Positions 51,346 to 58,836 of a stretch of 64,000 bases of DNA are shown here, piece by piece. Source of the DNA: a virus; the IMG/VR virus record IMGVR_UViG_3300020595_003017, positions 1 through 64,000 of that record; one strand, written 5' to 3'. Position 1 is the first letter of the stretch; each line of letters opens with the position of its first letter. Below the pieces are notes generated by a model. The model saw only the letters and a program-made list of their open reading frames with translations, had not been told where the DNA came from and did no database searches. Both the position numbers and the translations under genes were made by a program.

Positions 51346-54300
51346 ATGACTAACCGAATTGAAAGCAAGATCCCATTCGTGGGATTACATGCTCACTCAG
51401 GACTCTCACCGTTTGACGGACTGGGAATGCCTGGGGAGCATATGGACTTCGCCTACGAGAACGGGATGAACGCCCACGCCCTGACCGACCACGGTCACAT
51501 GAACGGGCTCTCGTTTCAGGTGGAGCACTTAAAGAAAATGAAGGAGGGCGGCAAAGACTTCCGAGCCATCTACGGATGTGAATCTTACTTCATTAAGTCC
51601 CATCGTAAATGGCGTACAATGTACGAGGAGCACAAGGCTAACTCCAAGAAGCAGAAGAAGGAAGAGTATGGGATGGTCATCGAGGATGAGGACCGACAAA
51701 AGAAGTTCAACCCACTCAACCGACGAAGCCATCTTGTGATGGTCGCTCAGAATCAGACAGGTCTAAATAACTTATTCAAGCTAGTGTCCGATAGTTATCA
51801 GCCTGAAAACTTCTATCGCTATCCTCGTATGGATTTTGAGATGCTAGACAAATACAACGAGGGGCTTATTATCAGCACCGCTTGTATGTCTGGCCCATTG
51901 TTTGGAGACTTCTGGAAGAACCGAGACAAGAGTCCAGACCATGTACTCTCCGCTATGCGGGATACCATTGCTCAGTTCAAGGAGATCTTCGGCGACAGGT
52001 TTTACGGAGAGGTCCAGTGGAATGATATTCCCGAGCAGCATCTCGGCAACAATTATATTATCCAAGCCTGTATGGAAATGGGAGTAGAGGTTATCAGCAC
52101 AGCCGATAGTCATTACCCACGACCAGAACTTTGGAAAGAGCGAGAGATGTACAAGCGCATCGGCTGGGGCGGCAAGATCCCAGCCTGGGCTGAAGGCGGC
52201 AATGGTCTTCCCGATTCGGTTGATGAGGTCGGCTACGAACTCTACCCGAAGAATGGCGACCAAATGTGGGAGAGTTACAAGAGTTACTCTGCCAAGCATC
52301 GCACAGAGTACGACGATACTTTTGTCCGTGACTCAATTGAGCGTACACATCACATTGCCTTTGACCGCTGTGAAGACTTCCTTCCTGACAGCACCGTCCG
52401 ACTCCCTGAGTTCGTGGTACCTGAAGGCAAGACAGCCATCCAGGCTCTGACCTCTGACGCTCTGGCGGGAATGAAAGAAAAGAATATCACAGACCCAGAG
52501 TATGTGGACCGCTTGAAGTATGAACTTAATATTATCAAGGAGCGAGGCTTCGCTCAATACTTCCTGACGATGAAAGCCATTTCAGACAAAGCCCAGGAGG
52601 AAATGCTGGTAGGCCTTGGACGGGGGTCGGCTGCCGGCTCGCTCCTGTCATATGTTCTGGACATCACACAGATTGACCCAATCAAATATGCTCTCCAGTT
52701 TGAGAGGTTTCTGACCAAGGGCGGCAAGGGCTACCCCGACATTGACTTTGATGTTGAGGAACCAATGGAACTGAAGCAGCAACTGGCAGAGGAGTGGGCT
52801 AAGATCGGCGTGAACGTTGTTCCCATCAGCAACTTCAACACACTCCAGTTGCGTTCACTTATCAAAGACATCGGTAAATTTTATGATATTCCATTCACCG
52901 AGGTCAACAAGGTGACTGGTGTGATGATGGCGGAAGCCACCCCTCTAGCCAAGAAGGCTCACGGGCAGACTGCCGGTGTCTACACTCCCACATTTGATGA
53001 GGTAAAAGAATACAGTGAAACACTCCAAGCATTTTTCCAGAAGTACCCAGAGGTTGCTACTCACGTTGATCACTTGTTCGGCAATATGCGGAGTATTTCT
53101 CGGCACGCTGGTGGGGTTGTTGTTGCGGAGAACCTTGACAGGCACATGCCCCTGATCAACTCCGGCGGTGTCATCCAGACCCCCTGGAGTGAAGGTCAGA
53201 ACGTCAGACACTTAGAACCCCTCGGATTCATTAAGTTCGACCTGCTTGGCCTGTCAACTCTTCGTATGATTTCGGGAGCTATCCGTCACATCCTTAAGCG
53301 CCACCAAGGCATTGAGGAGCCGACCTTTGAACAGGTCAGAGATTATTATAATACTCATCTCCACCCGGATACCATTGACTTTGATAATCAGCAAGTCTGG
53401 AAGGAAGTATTCCACGAGGGCAAGTGGGCTGGCATCTTCCAGATGACCAATGGTGGAGCCCAGCGGTTCTGTCAAGAAGCCCAGCCAGAATCTCTTTTGG
53501 ACTTCGCTGCTGTCACGGCTATCTTCCGCCCTGGTCCACTTAGCGCCAAGGCTCACAGCCTGTACGTCGCAAACAAGACCAACCCTGACCAAGTACATTA
53601 CGACCACCCAATCATCAAAGAAGTGCTCGGAGAAACCTATGGTCTTTTAGTCTTCCAAGAGCAGTTAGCTATGCTCGCCCACAAACTCGGCAAGGACCTC
53701 TCGCTGGATGAGGGCAACCTTCTCCGTAAGGTCCTGACCAAAAAGGGAACAGGGAAAGATAAAGTAAAAGATAACCTGTACAAGAAGTTTGTAGCCGGCT
53801 GTGCCGAACACGGATTGTCCAAAGAGGTTGCCGACAAGCAGTGGGCAAACATGGAGTTCTTCTCAGGCTACGGCTTCAACTTGTCGCACGCCGTGTCCTA
53901 CGGAGCGGTATCCTTCCAGTGTGCGTGGCTCAGTCATTACTACCCAGTGGAGTGGATGGCTGCGTTCTTGGACAAGGAGCCAGAAGACAAGAAGGCAGGG
54001 GCAATTAACACAGCCAAGTCCTTTGGCTTCGAGATCGTCCCACCCAGTATCAACAAGTCAGGACGAGTGTGGGAGATCGGTGAAGATGGCAACACTTTGA
54101 TTCAGCCGCTTGCCGGCATTAAGGGTCTGGGCGACAGTGCCATTGATCAGATTGTAGCCAACCGACCTTTCAATAGTATTGAGGAGTTTATCTTCAACGA
54201 GAATATTACATACTCCAAGCTCAATAAGAAAGCCTTGGATGTTCTGGTCAGAAGCAAAGCCCTTGACGAGTTGATGGACGACAGGTTCACAGGACTGAAA

Positions 54301-54762
54301 CACTTCTGGTCAGCCGTTGCCGTGGATAGGCCACGCAAGGAAAAGAACCTGATTGAAAACATTGACCTCTACGCTCCCGAAGGAGACTTCTCCGAGGAAG
54401 AGAAGTTGGAACACTTCGCATCGCTCACAGGGATCTTCCCCATCCACGAGATTATGCCACAGGAAATCCAAGACAACCTGATGACCCGTGGCTGTCCGCC
54501 CATCAGCGAGTACGACCCTGACCTCAAGCTGGTCTGGTTCATTCCAAGGGAAGTAAAAGTAAAGAAGACAAAGAACGGCAAAGAATACTGGGTCATCAGC
54601 ACAACCGACAGTAACGCCTTTGATGCGAACATCCGCTGCTGGGGTGTGAGAGAAGATGACAAAATCTCTCTTAATAAAGTATACATTGCTAACTTAGACT
54701 ACAATGAGAAGTGGGGATTCAGCACCCGCTCTATCAAAAGAAGTTTTAGAAGATTAACTTAA
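51346..54762 (+). CDS. dnaE: DNA polymerase III alpha subunit (DnaE, family C)
   Basis: 1138 residues, close to bacterial DnaE (1160). The N-terminal PHP domain has GLHAHSGLSPFDG (H15, H17) and ALTDHGHMNG. The palm has LGRGSAAGSLLSYVLDITQI (about 424) and GYPDIDFDVE (about 463-471), which carries the catalytic Asp pair. Then come SRHAGGVVVAENLD, FKFDLLGLSTLR-like KFDLLGLSTLRM, GYGFNLSHAVSYG, a helix-hairpin-helix (GIKGLGDSAIDQIV) and a C-terminal OB-like region. No clear clamp-binding peptide is seen. Family C enzymes are rare in phages, and a T4-type virion would normally pair with a family B polymerase. Confidence 0.95.
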   Translation: MTNRIESKIPFVGLHAHSGLSPFDGLGMPGEHMDFAYENGMNAHALTDHGHMNGLSFQVEHLKKMKEGGKDFRAIYGCESYFIKSHRKWRTMYEEHKANSKKQKKEEYGMVIEDEDRQKKFNPLNRRSHLVMVAQNQTGLNNLFKLVSDSYQPENFYRYPRMDFEMLDKYNEGLIISTACMSGPLFGDFWKNRDKSPDHVLSAMRDTIAQFKEIFGDRFYGEVQWNDIPEQHLGNNYIIQACMEMGVEVISTADSHYPRPELWKEREMYKRIGWGGKIPAWAEGGNGLPDSVDEVGYELYPKNGDQMWESYKSYSAKHRTEYDDTFVRDSIERTHHIAFDRCEDFLPDSTVRLPEFVVPEGKTAIQALTSDALAGMKEKNITDPEYVDRLKYELNIIKERGFAQYFLTMKAISDKAQEEMLVGLGRGSAAGSLLSYVLDITQIDPIKYALQFERFLTKGGKGYPDIDFDVEEPMELKQQLAEEWAKIGVNVVPISNFNTLQLRSLIKDIGKFYDIPFTEVNKVTGVMMAEATPLAKKAHGQTAGVYTPTFDEVKEYSETLQAFFQKYPEVATHVDHLFGNMRSISRHAGGVVVAENLDRHMPLINSGGVIQTPWSEGQNVRHLEPLGFIKFDLLGLSTLRMISGAIRHILKRHQGIEEPTFEQVRDYYNTHLHPDTIDFDNQQVWKEVFHEGKWAGIFQMTNGGAQRFCQEAQPESLLDFAAVTAIFRPGPLSAKAHSLYVANKTNPDQVHYDHPIIKEVLGETYGLLVFQEQLAMLAHKLGKDLSLDEGNLLRKVLTKKGTGKDKVKDNLYKKFVAGCAEHGLSKEVADKQWANMEFFSGYGFNLSHAVSYGAVSFQCAWLSHYYPVEWMAAFLDKEPEDKKAGAINTAKSFGFEIVPPSINKSGRVWEIGEDGNTLIQPLAGIKGLGDSAIDQIVANRPFNSIEEFIFNENITYSKLNKKALDVLVRSKALDELMDDRFTGLKHFWSAVAVDRPRKEKNLIENIDLYAPEGDFSEEEKLEHFASLTGIFPIHEIMPQEIQDNLMTRGCPPISEYDPDLKLVWFIPREVKVKKTKNGKEYWVISTTDSNAFDANIRCWGVREDDKISLNKVYIANLDYNEKWGFSTRSIKRSFRRLT

Positions 54763-54772
54763 AGTAAATATA

Positions 54773-54964
54773 ATGGAACGATGTAAACTATTTAAAACTA
54801 AGAAGACCTATCGCATACCGGTCGGATTAACGGGGGTGGTTCTAGATACTTTAGAATCATTCCCTCAACTTAAAGTTGTTGCCATTAAGTATGATGTTAG
54901 CGGTTGGAAGTTGTCTGTGATAGCCGAGAAAGATCTTGAATATTTAGAGGACCAAAATGATTGA
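54773..54964 (+). CDS. Small protein, 63 aa
   Basis: MERCKLFKTKKTYRIPVGLT then GVVLDTLESF and VVAIKYDVSGWKLSVI. The run of short strands resembles the barrel part of the GDLV family but lacks the GDLV box, so it may be a distant relative. It contains ACTATTTA at 54787, which is coding and probably fortuitous. Overlaps the dUTPase frame by 8 nt. Confidence 0.6.
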   Translation: MERCKLFKTKKTYRIPVGLTGVVLDTLESFPQLKVVAIKYDVSGWKLSVIAEKDLEYLEDQND

Positions 54965-55517
54965 CGGAAAGAAATTAATTAAAAACGAAAACGATTGTTA
55001 CAATTGTGGCTGCAATTTAAAACCAGTCTGTCCAGACTATGAAGGAGACAAGATGGAAGTAAGAGTAGAGCGACTTCACGAAAACGCTAAGCTGCCTGTG
55101 CGGGCACACCCGACAGATGCCGGCATGGATTTATTCTTTTGTCCAGAGCCTAAGCCGGAATTAAAAAATCAAATCGAAACAGTCCTTCCTTTTGGATCGT
55201 CAGTGATTCCCACAGGATTAAAGATTGAAGTTCCAGAAGGGTACATGCTGGAGATTAAAAACAAATCTGGAATCGCCTCAAAGCGTGGGCTGTTAGTTGG
55301 TGCCTGTGTTGTAGATCGTGGGTACACAGGAGAAATCTTTGTGAACCTTCATAACGTGACACACAGAAACCAAACTATCCACGATGGAGATAAGGTTGCC
55401 CAAGCTGTCTTCGTCAAAGTTGACACCGATATTAAATTAGTGGAAACAGAAAAGGGTATCTACGACGAGGACACTAGTCGTGGCGACGGCTCTTTAGGAT
55501 CCACAGGTGACAGATAA
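54957..55517 (+). CDS. dut: dUTPase
   Basis: Trimeric-type dUTPase with all five motifs: HPTDAGMDLF, NKSGIASKRGL, GACVVDRGYTGEIFVNLHN, GDKVAQAVFVKV and SRGDGSLGSTG. It converts dUTP to dUMP and protects replication from uracil. Two starts are possible: ATG 54957 gives 186 aa with a Cys-rich leader (DCYNCGCNLKPVC), ATG 55053 gives 154 aa and has a strong AAGGAG. The leader has four Cys and may bind zinc; both forms may be made. Confidence 0.92.
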   Translation: MIDGKKLIKNENDCYNCGCNLKPVCPDYEGDKMEVRVERLHENAKLPVRAHPTDAGMDLFFCPEPKPELKNQIETVLPFGSSVIPTGLKIEVPEGYMLEIKNKSGIASKRGLLVGACVVDRGYTGEIFVNLHNVTHRNQTIHDGDKVAQAVFVKVDTDIKLVETEKGIYDEDTSRGDGSLGSTGDR

Positions 55518-55618
55518 TTTTTGGCAATATATTAAAATATCTTAAAACCTGAATGCCTCCGAAAAAATCTTCCTCCATATTTTCCAGATTTTTAGATTTT
55601 ATTTCACGAAGATAAAAC

Positions 55619-55646
55619 TTGACAGACTCTCTTTCCATGATAATAT
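55619..55646 (+). promoter_or_regulatory. Sigma70-type promoter at head of GDLV cluster
   Basis: TTGACA (55619-55624), 16 bp, TAATAT (55641-55646), then ATAAGGAGAGAG before ATG 55666. Near-consensus. The upstream 100 bp (55518-55618) is AT-rich with no gene or clear terminator visible. Confidence 0.88.
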
Positions 55647-55665
55647 AAGATATAAGGAGAGAGTT

Positions 55666-55893
55666 ATGCATGTCGGTGACAAAGTAAAACTTACAGGCAT
55701 CACCCAGCACGGCAAAAATCGTGTTCGTGAACAGAGTGATGTCTGGGAGGTTATCCGCATGAGTCCCACAGTTTCATTTAAAACATCTGCCTCTGGTCCG
55801 TTTATGTTGTTGCAGGCCACCAAGGGTATCCATATGCGCTGGGTTTCCACCGTCAACGACGACAACTTTTCAGTAGAGGTTATTGATGAGTAA
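55666..55893 (+). CDS. GDLV-family protein 1 of the cluster, 75 aa
   Basis: MHVGDKVKLTGITQHGKNRV; GDKV replaces GDLV. Later strands FMLLQATKGIHMRWVS and FSVEVIDE. First gene after the promoter at 55619. Function unknown. Confidence 0.75.
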   Translation: MHVGDKVKLTGITQHGKNRVREQSDVWEVIRMSPTVSFKTSASGPFMLLQATKGIHMRWVSTVNDDNFSVEVIDE

Positions 55894-56095
55894 GAATGAG
55901 TGGCGTAAAGACTTGAAGGTCGGGGACCTCGTGATGATGAAGAGCGGCGGGATGGCTATCCTTACAGAGGTGTTCTTTCGGTTTCCAGAAACTGACCCAT
56001 CCTATCCCCATATAAAGATGATTTATTGTGATGACAACACACCAGGCAGTTGTAGCGCCTGGCGAGTAGAGGAACTAATCAATGCAAGTCGGTGA
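55886..56095 (+). CDS. GDLV-family protein 2, 69 aa
   Basis: ATG 55886, overlapping the preceding gene by 8 nt. LKVGDLVMMKSGGMAILTEV, then IKMIYCDDNT and the closing WRVEELINASR. The closing LxxLIN is the C-terminal strand shared by the family. Its last 14 nt contain the start of the next gene. Confidence 0.75.
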   Translation: MSKNEWRKDLKVGDLVMMKSGGMAILTEVFFRFPETDPSYPHIKMIYCDDNTPGSCSAWRVEELINASR

Positions 56096-56255
56096 TTTGG
56101 TAAAACGACACGAAGGCTGGCAAGGCTGGAAGCGTCAGCAACTCGGGCTCGTAGTAAATGTAGACCGAGCCGTTATCAGAGTTCAGTGGTCTGGCGACTA
56201 CGGAACATTTTCTCACCCTATCACGTCGCTGGAGGTGCTCAATGAAAGAAGGTGA
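56082..56255 (+). CDS. GDLV-family protein 3, 57 aa
   Basis: MQVGDLVKRHEGWQGWKRQQ, LGLVVNVDRAVIRVQWSGDY, ending SLEVLNERR. One of the clearest members: GDLV box, GLVV strand, VQW strand, LEVLNE end. Overlaps both neighbours by exactly 14 nt. Confidence 0.8.
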   Translation: MQVGDLVKRHEGWQGWKRQQLGLVVNVDRAVIRVQWSGDYGTFSHPITSLEVLNERR

Positions 56256-56394
56256 TTTGGTTCGCATGGATGGCCAAACGGGAGTTATTGTTCTCGCTTG
56301 GGGCGTCATGGATGTTGTAGAGGTGCTCTGGGACGATGGGGAAACCAGAGGTCAGAACACCTGCGAGTTGGAGTTGCTCAATGAAGCCCGGTGA
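56242..56394 (+). CDS. GDLV-family protein 4, 50 aa
   Basis: MKEGDLVRMDGQTGVIVLAW, VVEVLWDDGETRG, ending LELLNEAR. Minimal family member, defining the core as about 50 residues. Its ribosome binding site GGAGGT lies inside the previous gene's LEVLNE codons. Confidence 0.8.
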   Translation: MKEGDLVRMDGQTGVIVLAWGVMDVVEVLWDDGETRGQNTCELELLNEAR

Positions 56395-56545
56395 TTTGGT
56401 AAAATATAAAGGCAACGGAAAATGCTATCTGGTATCCGAGGTACGAAAAATTAAAGGTGAGGTAAGGTACTTCCACTTGGACACCTTCCATCCCCAAAGA
56501 GTTTTCTATTCAGATGATGTGAAGGTGATTAATGAAACCAGGTGA
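56381..56545 (+). CDS. GDLV-family protein 5, 54 aa
   Basis: MKPGDLVKYKGNGKCYLVSE, YFHLDTFHPQRVFYS, ending DDVKVINETR. Start at ATG 56381 within the previous gene; an in-frame ATG at 56336 is rejected because the GDLV box would then be internal. Confidence 0.78.
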   Translation: MKPGDLVKYKGNGKCYLVSEVRKIKGEVRYFHLDTFHPQRVFYSDDVKVINETR

Positions 56546-56720
56546 CTTGGTAAGAATCTCAGATTGGGATTCGGTTGGGGGTTGGAACCCCATCGGTCTT
56601 GTTTTATCTTATCCTGAAGTAAAGAATCACGGGACAACCTCTGTCCTTGTTGACTGGCTTGAATCGCCCGACACAGAATATTACTCAGTCCATCATTTGG
56701 AAATCATCAGTGAAGGCTGA
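56532..56720 (+). CDS. GDLV-family protein 6, 62 aa
   Basis: MKPGDLVRISDWDSVGGWNP, IGLVLSYPEV, SVLVDWLESPD, ending HHLEIISEG. Good match to all family strands. 14-nt overlap with the previous gene and 11-nt overlap with the next. Confidence 0.78.
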   Translation: MKPGDLVRISDWDSVGGWNPIGLVLSYPEVKNHGTTSVLVDWLESPDTEYYSVHHLEIISEG

Positions 56721-56931
56721 CTTTGAATATCAACTTGGCGACCTCGTATCTTTCAACCCAAGGCGACTGACGGAAGAATATATTAATGATGTTGTCCTGA
56801 CTGGCGTTGTAATCAAGCAGCGTTTAGTTTTCACTGCGGACAATAAGTTCTTGGTGCGAACCCCCGAAAGAGATTACTGGGTTTCAAGACCACGCCTAAC
56901 TTTACTTTCGAGGGCACAAAATAAAACTTGA
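56710..56931 (+). CDS. GDLV-family protein 7, 73 aa, GTG start
   Basis: GTG 56710 in the usual overlap position. FEYQLGDLVSFNPRRLTEEY, VVLTGVVIKQ, FLVRTPERDYWV, ending RLTLLSRAQNKT. The box is preceded by a short leader, unlike its neighbours. Last gene before the second cluster promoter, whose -35 (56928) overlaps its stop. Confidence 0.72.
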   Translation: MKADFEYQLGDLVSFNPRRLTEEYINDVVLTGVVIKQRLVFTADNKFLVRTPERDYWVSRPRLTLLSRAQNKT

Positions 56932-56955
56932 CAAACACTCTATCCATAGTAAGAT
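56928..56955 (+). promoter_or_regulatory. Sigma70-type promoter within GDLV cluster
   Basis: TTGACA (56928-56933), 16 bp, TAAGAT (56950-56955), followed by GTAAGGGAGAGAG before ATG 56976. Same design as 55619 and 57341. Confidence 0.8.
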
Positions 56956-56975
56956 AAGTTGTAAGGGAGAGAGTT

Positions 56976-57131
56976 ATGTCGGTTCAAGACCATATTGAAA
57001 ATATTCTCAACGCCGAAGGTCAAGAGTGTCTTGACGCTTGGTATGTTGCCATCAACGAGTATCCCCAAAATGCTATGGAAATTCACGATGTGGTTGTTGA
57101 CCACCTCGTTGAAAATACCTTCTTGTATTAA
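56976..57131 (+). CDS. Small acidic protein, 51 aa
   Basis: MSVQDHIENILNAEGQECLD, AWYVAINEYPQNAMEIHDVV, ending ENTFLY. It is helical and acidic and is not a GDLV member. It has its own promoter and a GAGAGAG leader, and the next gene has the same leader (AGGGAGAGAG), so it is very likely expressed. Small acidic early proteins often act by binding host proteins; that is only a suggestion. Confidence 0.72.
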   Translation: MSVQDHIENILNAEGQECLDAWYVAINEYPQNAMEIHDVVVDHLVENTFLY

Positions 57132-57142
57132 GGGAGAGAGTA

Positions 57143-57337
57143 ATGATTACGGCAGCAGGTTTCGGGATGGGCGCTCTAGTCAACTTTGAGTGGAAGCTGG
57201 ACAAAGAGTTGGGTATGATTGTGCGTCAAAGCAGAGGATACTTTTGGATGGTCAAACGTCTTAGCGACGGCAAGAACCTACTCGTCCCCGAGCGGGATAT
57301 GGAAGTGCTCAGTCCAGCCAGGCCAGCGGCTATTTAA
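57143..57337 (+). CDS. GDLV-family protein 8 (variant), 64 aa
   Basis: FGMGALVNFEWKLDKELGMI then VRQSRGYFWMVKRLSDG and MEVLSPARPAAI. GALV replaces GDLV; the LGMIV strand and the MEVLS end fit. Preceded by AAGGGAGAGAG. Confidence 0.7.
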   Translation: MITAAGFGMGALVNFEWKLDKELGMIVRQSRGYFWMVKRLSDGKNLLVPERDMEVLSPARPAAI

Positions 57338-57340
57338 AAC

Positions 57341-57368
57341 TTGACAAGCACCCTAGACGTGGTAATAT
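57341..57368 (+). promoter_or_regulatory. Sigma70-type promoter within GDLV cluster
   Basis: TTGACA (57341-57346), 16 bp, TAATAT (57363-57368), then ACAAGGAGAGAG before ATG 57388. Near-consensus. Confidence 0.88.
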
Positions 57369-57387
57369 AAGGTACAAGGAGAGAGAT

Positions 57388-57633
57388 ATGTTGTACGGAA
57401 AAGAGTTAGCCCAATCAATCCAGAAACGCTGTAAGATTCAGCCAGGGATGCTGGTCAAGTCCTCGGCGGGAACCGAGGTAAACAAAATTGCCCTCGTTGT
57501 CCGGTTGTCTCCAGCCTGTGAGTTTGACCGAGATTATGAAGGATCAGAGGATCACATCTTTTATATCTGCGAGCCTTGTGATGGAACGCCAGCCTTCTCG
57601 GACTATGTAACGAATATGGAACAGGTCTCATGA
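57388..57633 (+). CDS. GDLV-family protein 9 (variant), 81 aa
   Basis: A 17-residue leader, then IQPGMLVKSSAGTEVNKIAL, VVRLSPACEF and IFYICEPCDGTPAF. PGMLV replaces PGDLV. Three Cys residues, including CEPC. Overlaps the next start (ATGA). Confidence 0.7.
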   Translation: MLYGKELAQSIQKRCKIQPGMLVKSSAGTEVNKIALVVRLSPACEFDRDYEGSEDHIFYICEPCDGTPAFSDYVTNMEQVS

Positions 57634-57803
57634 AACTCGGAACCCTAGTCCAGTTCGCCGCCTACGGGGCGGTCATGGATACTGGCTATGTTTCAAAGTA
57701 TGATGAGGACCCAAAATTCATGTGGGTAGAGTGTGTGAAGATGGGACCTCAGCGGGTCAGCAAAGACAGCACGATGTTGGAGGTGCTAAGTGAAGCCGGG
57801 TGA
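57630..57803 (+). CDS. GDLV-family protein 10, 57 aa
   Basis: MKLGTLVQFAAYGAVMDTGY, VSKYDEDPKFMWVECVKMGP, ending LEVLSEAG. GTLV variant of the box. Its LEVLSE codons contain GGAGGT, the ribosome binding site for the next GTG start. Confidence 0.75.
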   Translation: MKLGTLVQFAAYGAVMDTGYVSKYDEDPKFMWVECVKMGPQRVSKDSTMLEVLSEAG

Positions 57804-57987
57804 TTTAGTCCGCATCAGAAAAACCTCAATTGACCACATGTCGGCCAATTGGTTTATCTGGCACGCAGAACACAAGACCCCGCTGGTTTTGATTAAAGAA
57901 CTAAACAAAAGTTATTGGAATGTACTGAAGCCTGATGGCGAGACTGTGTTCATTCACAAAAGCCACTTGACGAAGAGAATGTATTGA
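57790..57987 (+). CDS. GDLV-family protein 11, 65 aa, GTG start
   Basis: VKPGDLVRIRKTSIDHMSAN (start GTG read as Met), TPLVLIKELNKSYWNVLKPD, ending HLTKRMY. 14-nt overlap with the previous gene. Confidence 0.75.
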   Translation: MKPGDLVRIRKTSIDHMSANWFIWHAEHKTPLVLIKELNKSYWNVLKPDGETVFIHKSHLTKRMY

Positions 57988-58178
57988 TGGAACACAAATT
58001 ATATAATATCGGAGACTTGGTAGCGGTTGCTTCCAACCGAGTGCTTGGCATCATCACCAAGTCCAACTACTGGGCTCTTGATGAATATCTCGGTGGTGAG
58101 ATTGAGATGGTGGATGTGATGTTCGGCTCCTCGGTTTCCAAGCAATACCCAGTTCAATATCTGGTGGAGATGAGATGA
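57987..58178 (+). CDS. GDLV-family protein 12, 63 aa
   Basis: Start ATG 57987 (TGATG). LYNIGDLVAVASNRVLGIIT, KSNYWALDEYLGGEIEMVDV, ending YPVQYLVEMR. Box, LGIIT strand and final LxxM fit the family. Confidence 0.75.
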   Translation: MEHKLYNIGDLVAVASNRVLGIITKSNYWALDEYLGGEIEMVDVMFGSSVSKQYPVQYLVEMR

Positions 58179-58396
58179 CCAGAGTTATCACATACCGACC
58201 CGAAGTCGGCGACATCGTGAAGTATCATATGTTTGGCTGCCGTGATAAGGTCGGCGTAGTTTTGGGAATAGAAAAAAAAGAAATGAACTACACATCCTGT
58301 AAGGTAGTTGAGGATGGTTGCTTAGTGTCTTTTAATAATAAGCCCCCCGTGTGGGAACCATTATATTCTTTGGAAAAGGTTGATGGTAAATACTGA
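58175..58396 (+). CDS. GDLV-family protein 13, 73 aa
   Basis: Leader of nine residues, then PEVGDIVKYHMFGCRDKVGV, VLGIEKKEMN, ending LYSLEKVDGKY. GDIV variant. ATGA overlap at the start. Confidence 0.75.
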   Translation: MTRVITYRPEVGDIVKYHMFGCRDKVGVVLGIEKKEMNYTSCKVVEDGCLVSFNNKPPVWEPLYSLEKVDGKY

Positions 58397-58589
58397 TTTA
58401 AAAATAGGCACACTGCTCCGAGTGAGAGAGCACTGCCGGAAAAATATCACCATCCGCAACAACGGCGAGTATGGTATTTTGGCACTAAGTGCTAACGGAA
58501 AATATATTACACACGATGTATTATTTCCCAACGGAACCAGATGTATTTATATGCCCTTGAATTGGGAGGTTGTTAGTTATGCGGGATAA
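58383..58589 (+). CDS. GDLV-family protein 14 (GTLL variant), 68 aa
   Basis: ATG 58383 inside the end of the previous gene. LKIGTLLRVREHCRKNITIR, EYGILALSANGKYITHDVLF, ending NWEVVSYAG. The box has become GTLL, and the YGILALS strand corresponds to GLV. Confidence 0.7.
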   Translation: MVNTDLKIGTLLRVREHCRKNITIRNNGEYGILALSANGKYITHDVLFPNGTRCIYMPLNWEVVSYAG

Positions 58590-58836
58590 GATGTGGGAAG
58601 TTCAACAGCCCGGAACTCTTTTGCGAGCACGCAGTAGCCATCAATATGGTAAACTGGCTTTAGTCCTTCAAGAGGCTTATGCTGGACCTACGCCAAGCAA
58701 CGGCTATCCTCCCCGCCAGTATGTGAAGATGCAGTGGCTTGCCACTGGCGAGCGGTTTGAAGAAATGTTAACAAATGCTCATAATTGTTTTGACATTGTG
58801 GGTTCCTGTGATACACTAGGACCTGAGGAGAACTGA
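58579..58836 (+). CDS. GDLV-family protein 15 (GTLL variant), 85 aa
   Basis: ATG 58579 after GGGAGG. QQPGTLLRARSSHQYGKLAL, VLQEAYAGPTPSNG, YVKMQWLATGERFEEML. Shares the GTLL box with the preceding gene, suggesting that the two are the closest pair. C-terminus extended. Confidence 0.7.
   Translation: MRDKMWEVQQPGTLLRARSSHQYGKLALVLQEAYAGPTPSNGYPPRQYVKMQWLATGERFEEMLTNAHNCFDIVGSCDTLGPEEN

Noticed and set aside
54957-55052. Separate small Cys-rich gene before dUTPase
   Set aside because: It is in frame with dUTPase and has no stop, so it is better treated as an alternative N-terminal extension.
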